A stretch of DNA of 14,621 nucleotides. It comes from Gammaproteobacteria bacterium. Its GTDB lineage: Bacteria > Pseudomonadota > Gammaproteobacteria > UBA11654. Positions within the stretch are counted from its first letter, which is position 1. Every line of letters begins with the position of its first letter. This document shows, piece after piece, positions 13,351-14,621 of the stretch. The position numbers and the translations under genes are program-made. The DNA lies in the NCBI GenBank assembly GCA_018672815.1, contig JABHDX010000094.1:1-14621 (forward strand), in the 5' to 3' direction. Below the pieces are notes generated by a model, which saw nothing but the letters and a program-made list of their open reading frames with translations, did not search any database and was not told the origin of the DNA.

Positions 13351-14621
13351 ATGAGTGATAAATCAAAAGAAATAACAAAACCAATAGCTATTTGGCCTGG
13401 ATTGGAAGACGGAGTGCCTAAGCCAGTTATGCCCTATAGTCCTGCAATTAAGGTGGGGGATTGGATTTTCGTCGCTGGTCAATTGGCCAGTGATTTCAAA
13501 ACTGGCCTTCCAAAAGAAGTCATTCCAAATAGTAAAAATGGAATCAGTGGTTTGGAACTTCAATCTGAGTTTGTATTTAGAAATATGGCTCAAACACTAC
13601 AAGCAGCTGGCTGTAATATGAAAAATGATACGGTTAAACTATGGGAGTGGTTTGTATCGGATCGTCCCAATCAGAACGATTTTTTATTGGGTGATAACCA
13701 TCATCAATTAGATATTAGACCATATGAGTCATCTATGAATAATAATTTTAAAGATTATTTACCTCCAAGATCTTCTATAGGAATTGGTGAACTAATGTGG
13801 GTTGGTACACAGATTGAATTAGAGGTTATTTGTCTAACCAATCAAGGCAATTCCACTTATTATTCATTGGAAGCTGATGGATTAGAAAATGCTTCAGCGC
13901 AAACAGATGCTGTTAGAAAAGGAGACTGGATTTTTATTAGTAATCAGAATGGAATGAGTAAAGATACTTCTTCTGTATCAATTGAGGATCAAACAGAGTG
14001 TTTGATGGAAAAACTATTAAAAATCGCAGAAAAAACGGGTAGCAGTTTAGATCAAGCGATTAAAGCAGAATTATTTATTGGCGATATAAGGGATTTTGCG
14101 GTTGTTGATAAGATATGGAAAAAATGGTTTCCTAATAATCCTCCTGCTCGATTTGTTCTTCCTCATTCAGGTATGAATGCAAATGACATTAAAGTTGAAG
14201 CCTCATTGATACTATTGAGTAATGATTGTAAGTTGCAGAAAGACATTATTGAGACCTCCAATGCTCCAATTCCTATGGGACATGAATCACAAGCTGTAAA
14301 AGTTGGAAATTTATTGTTTTTTAGTACTCAAATGGCTTTTGATAATAGTGGTAAAATAGCAGAAGGAATGATTAGGAATCCAGCAGCACCATGGTATGGA
14401 AGACCTGCTCAGATGCAAATGAGGTATATGATGGAGAATATTAATGCAATTTCTGAGGCCGCTGGAACAACGGTTGAAAATATTGTAAGACGTGCGTGTT
14501 TTCATAACGATCTGCAGTGGTTTGCTGAATCTATAGAAGCTTGGGCAAGTTATTTTCCTGATGATAAACCTGCATCAACCACAATTGGATTGAATCATTC
14601 ATTAGGCATTGAAGGAGCTAA
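13351..14621 (+). CDS. Triple RidA-domain (YjgF/YER057c/UK114) protein, 3' end outside window
   Basis: Translation from ATG 13351 is open to the window edge (423 complete codons). Three RidA-like domains follow one another, each opening with the same block: KVGDWIFVAGQLASD (34-48), RKGDWIFISNQNGMS (189-203) and KVGNLLFFSTQMAFD (317-331). Each then has the family helix (FRNMAQTLQAAG; LMEKLLKIAEKTG; MMENINAISEAAG). RidA proteins are small trimeric enamine/imine deaminases or related hydrolases with an interface Arg. That Arg is present in domain 1 (PPRSS, Arg 140) and domain 2 (PPARF, Arg 267), but domain 3 reads PASTT with Ser 409 in its place. The first domain has a longer loop before the Arg. 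GGTGA lies 4 nt before the ATG and serves as ribosome-binding site. It diverges from the LLM unit and probably shares its control region. No signal peptide is seen. Catalysis is not proven for any domain. Confidence 0.85.
   Translation, partial: MSDKSKEITKPIAIWPGLEDGVPKPVMPYSPAIKVGDWIFVAGQLASDFKTGLPKEVIPNSKNGISGLELQSEFVFRNMAQTLQAAGCNMKNDTVKLWEWFVSDRPNQNDFLLGDNHHQLDIRPYESSMNNNFKDYLPPRSSIGIGELMWVGTQIELEVICLTNQGNSTYYSLEADGLENASAQTDAVRKGDWIFISNQNGMSKDTSSVSIEDQTECLMEKLLKIAEKTGSSLDQAIKAELFIGDIRDFAVVDKIWKKWFPNNPPARFVLPHSGMNANDIKVEASLILLSNDCKLQKDIIETSNAPIPMGHESQAVKVGNLLFFSTQMAFDNSGKIAEGMIRNPAAPWYGRPAQMQMRYMMENINAISEAAGTTVENIVRRACFHNDLQWFAESIEAWASYFPDDKPASTTIGLNHSLGIEGA

Noticed and set aside
10452..14621. 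Calling the right-hand cluster a true rut (pyrimidine degradation) operon
   Set aside because: The LLM is closer to limonene monooxygenase in its N-terminal signature, RutB and a uracil permease are not visible, and the RidA and dehydrogenase types differ.
1..14621. Mobile element, prophage, CRISPR or defence system
   Set aside because: No transposase, integrase, direct or terminal repeats, spacer array, nuclease or toxin-antitoxin signature was seen on either strand.

Overview
The window is AT-rich, densely packed bacterial chromosome. Fourteen protein genes fill almost all of it. Gaps are short, two convergent gene pairs are separated by only 3 bp, and I see no tRNA, rRNA, transposase, phage gene or CRISPR array. 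The housekeeping genes (bacterial-type aspS, ctaB heme O synthase), the low G+C and the compactness fit a small-genome, probably marine, aerobic proteobacterium. The gammaproteobacterial guess is inference; no marker here settles it.

Layout. 1-621 is the 3' end of aspS. 706-4725 is a forward run: ctaB, a lipoprotein-like VCBS/FG-GAP protein with a C-terminal ASPIC/UnbV domain, and a Tat-like-signal FAD amine oxidase. Head-on to it, 4729-7222 is a minus-strand run of three genes, in transcription order a membrane-anchored paraoxonase/arylesterase-like protein, an unrecognised helical protein with faint hemerythrin-like (HHE) character, and a short-chain dehydrogenase with an unusual hydrophobic leader. 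Divergent from it, 7309-9645 is an MFS transporter followed 9 bp later by a Tat-exported DUF1838 protein. A TetR-family regulator with a lysine-rich N-terminal arm follows (9774-10448).

The right-hand part is the most interesting. On the minus strand, 13219 down to 10452 reads: luciferase-like flavin monooxygenase (LLM, limonene-monooxygenase-like), beta-hydroxyacid dehydrogenase (3-hydroxyisobutyrate dehydrogenase family), alpha/beta hydrolase. Diverging from these across a 131-bp control region is a long open frame that runs off the window and contains three tandem RidA (YjgF/UK114) domains. LLM oxygenase, RidA protein, alpha/beta hydrolase and a semialdehyde/hydroxyacid dehydrogenase are the same enzyme classes that make up the Rut pyrimidine-catabolic pathway. 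The genes here are not recognisable rut orthologues, so I read the set as a Rut-like oxidative catabolic module with unknown substrate.

A second theme is export. The amine oxidase and the DUF1838 protein carry twin-arginine-type leaders, the ASPIC protein a lipoprotein-like leader, the paraoxonase-like protein an N-terminal anchor and the SDR a signal-like segment. Most of the middle of the window therefore seems to make periplasmic or membrane-facing enzymes acting on small organic molecules. Several starts were moved from the longest open frame (hydrolase to a GTG behind AGGAG, TetR to ATG 9774, the HHE-like protein to ATG 6141); the reasons are given with each gene.
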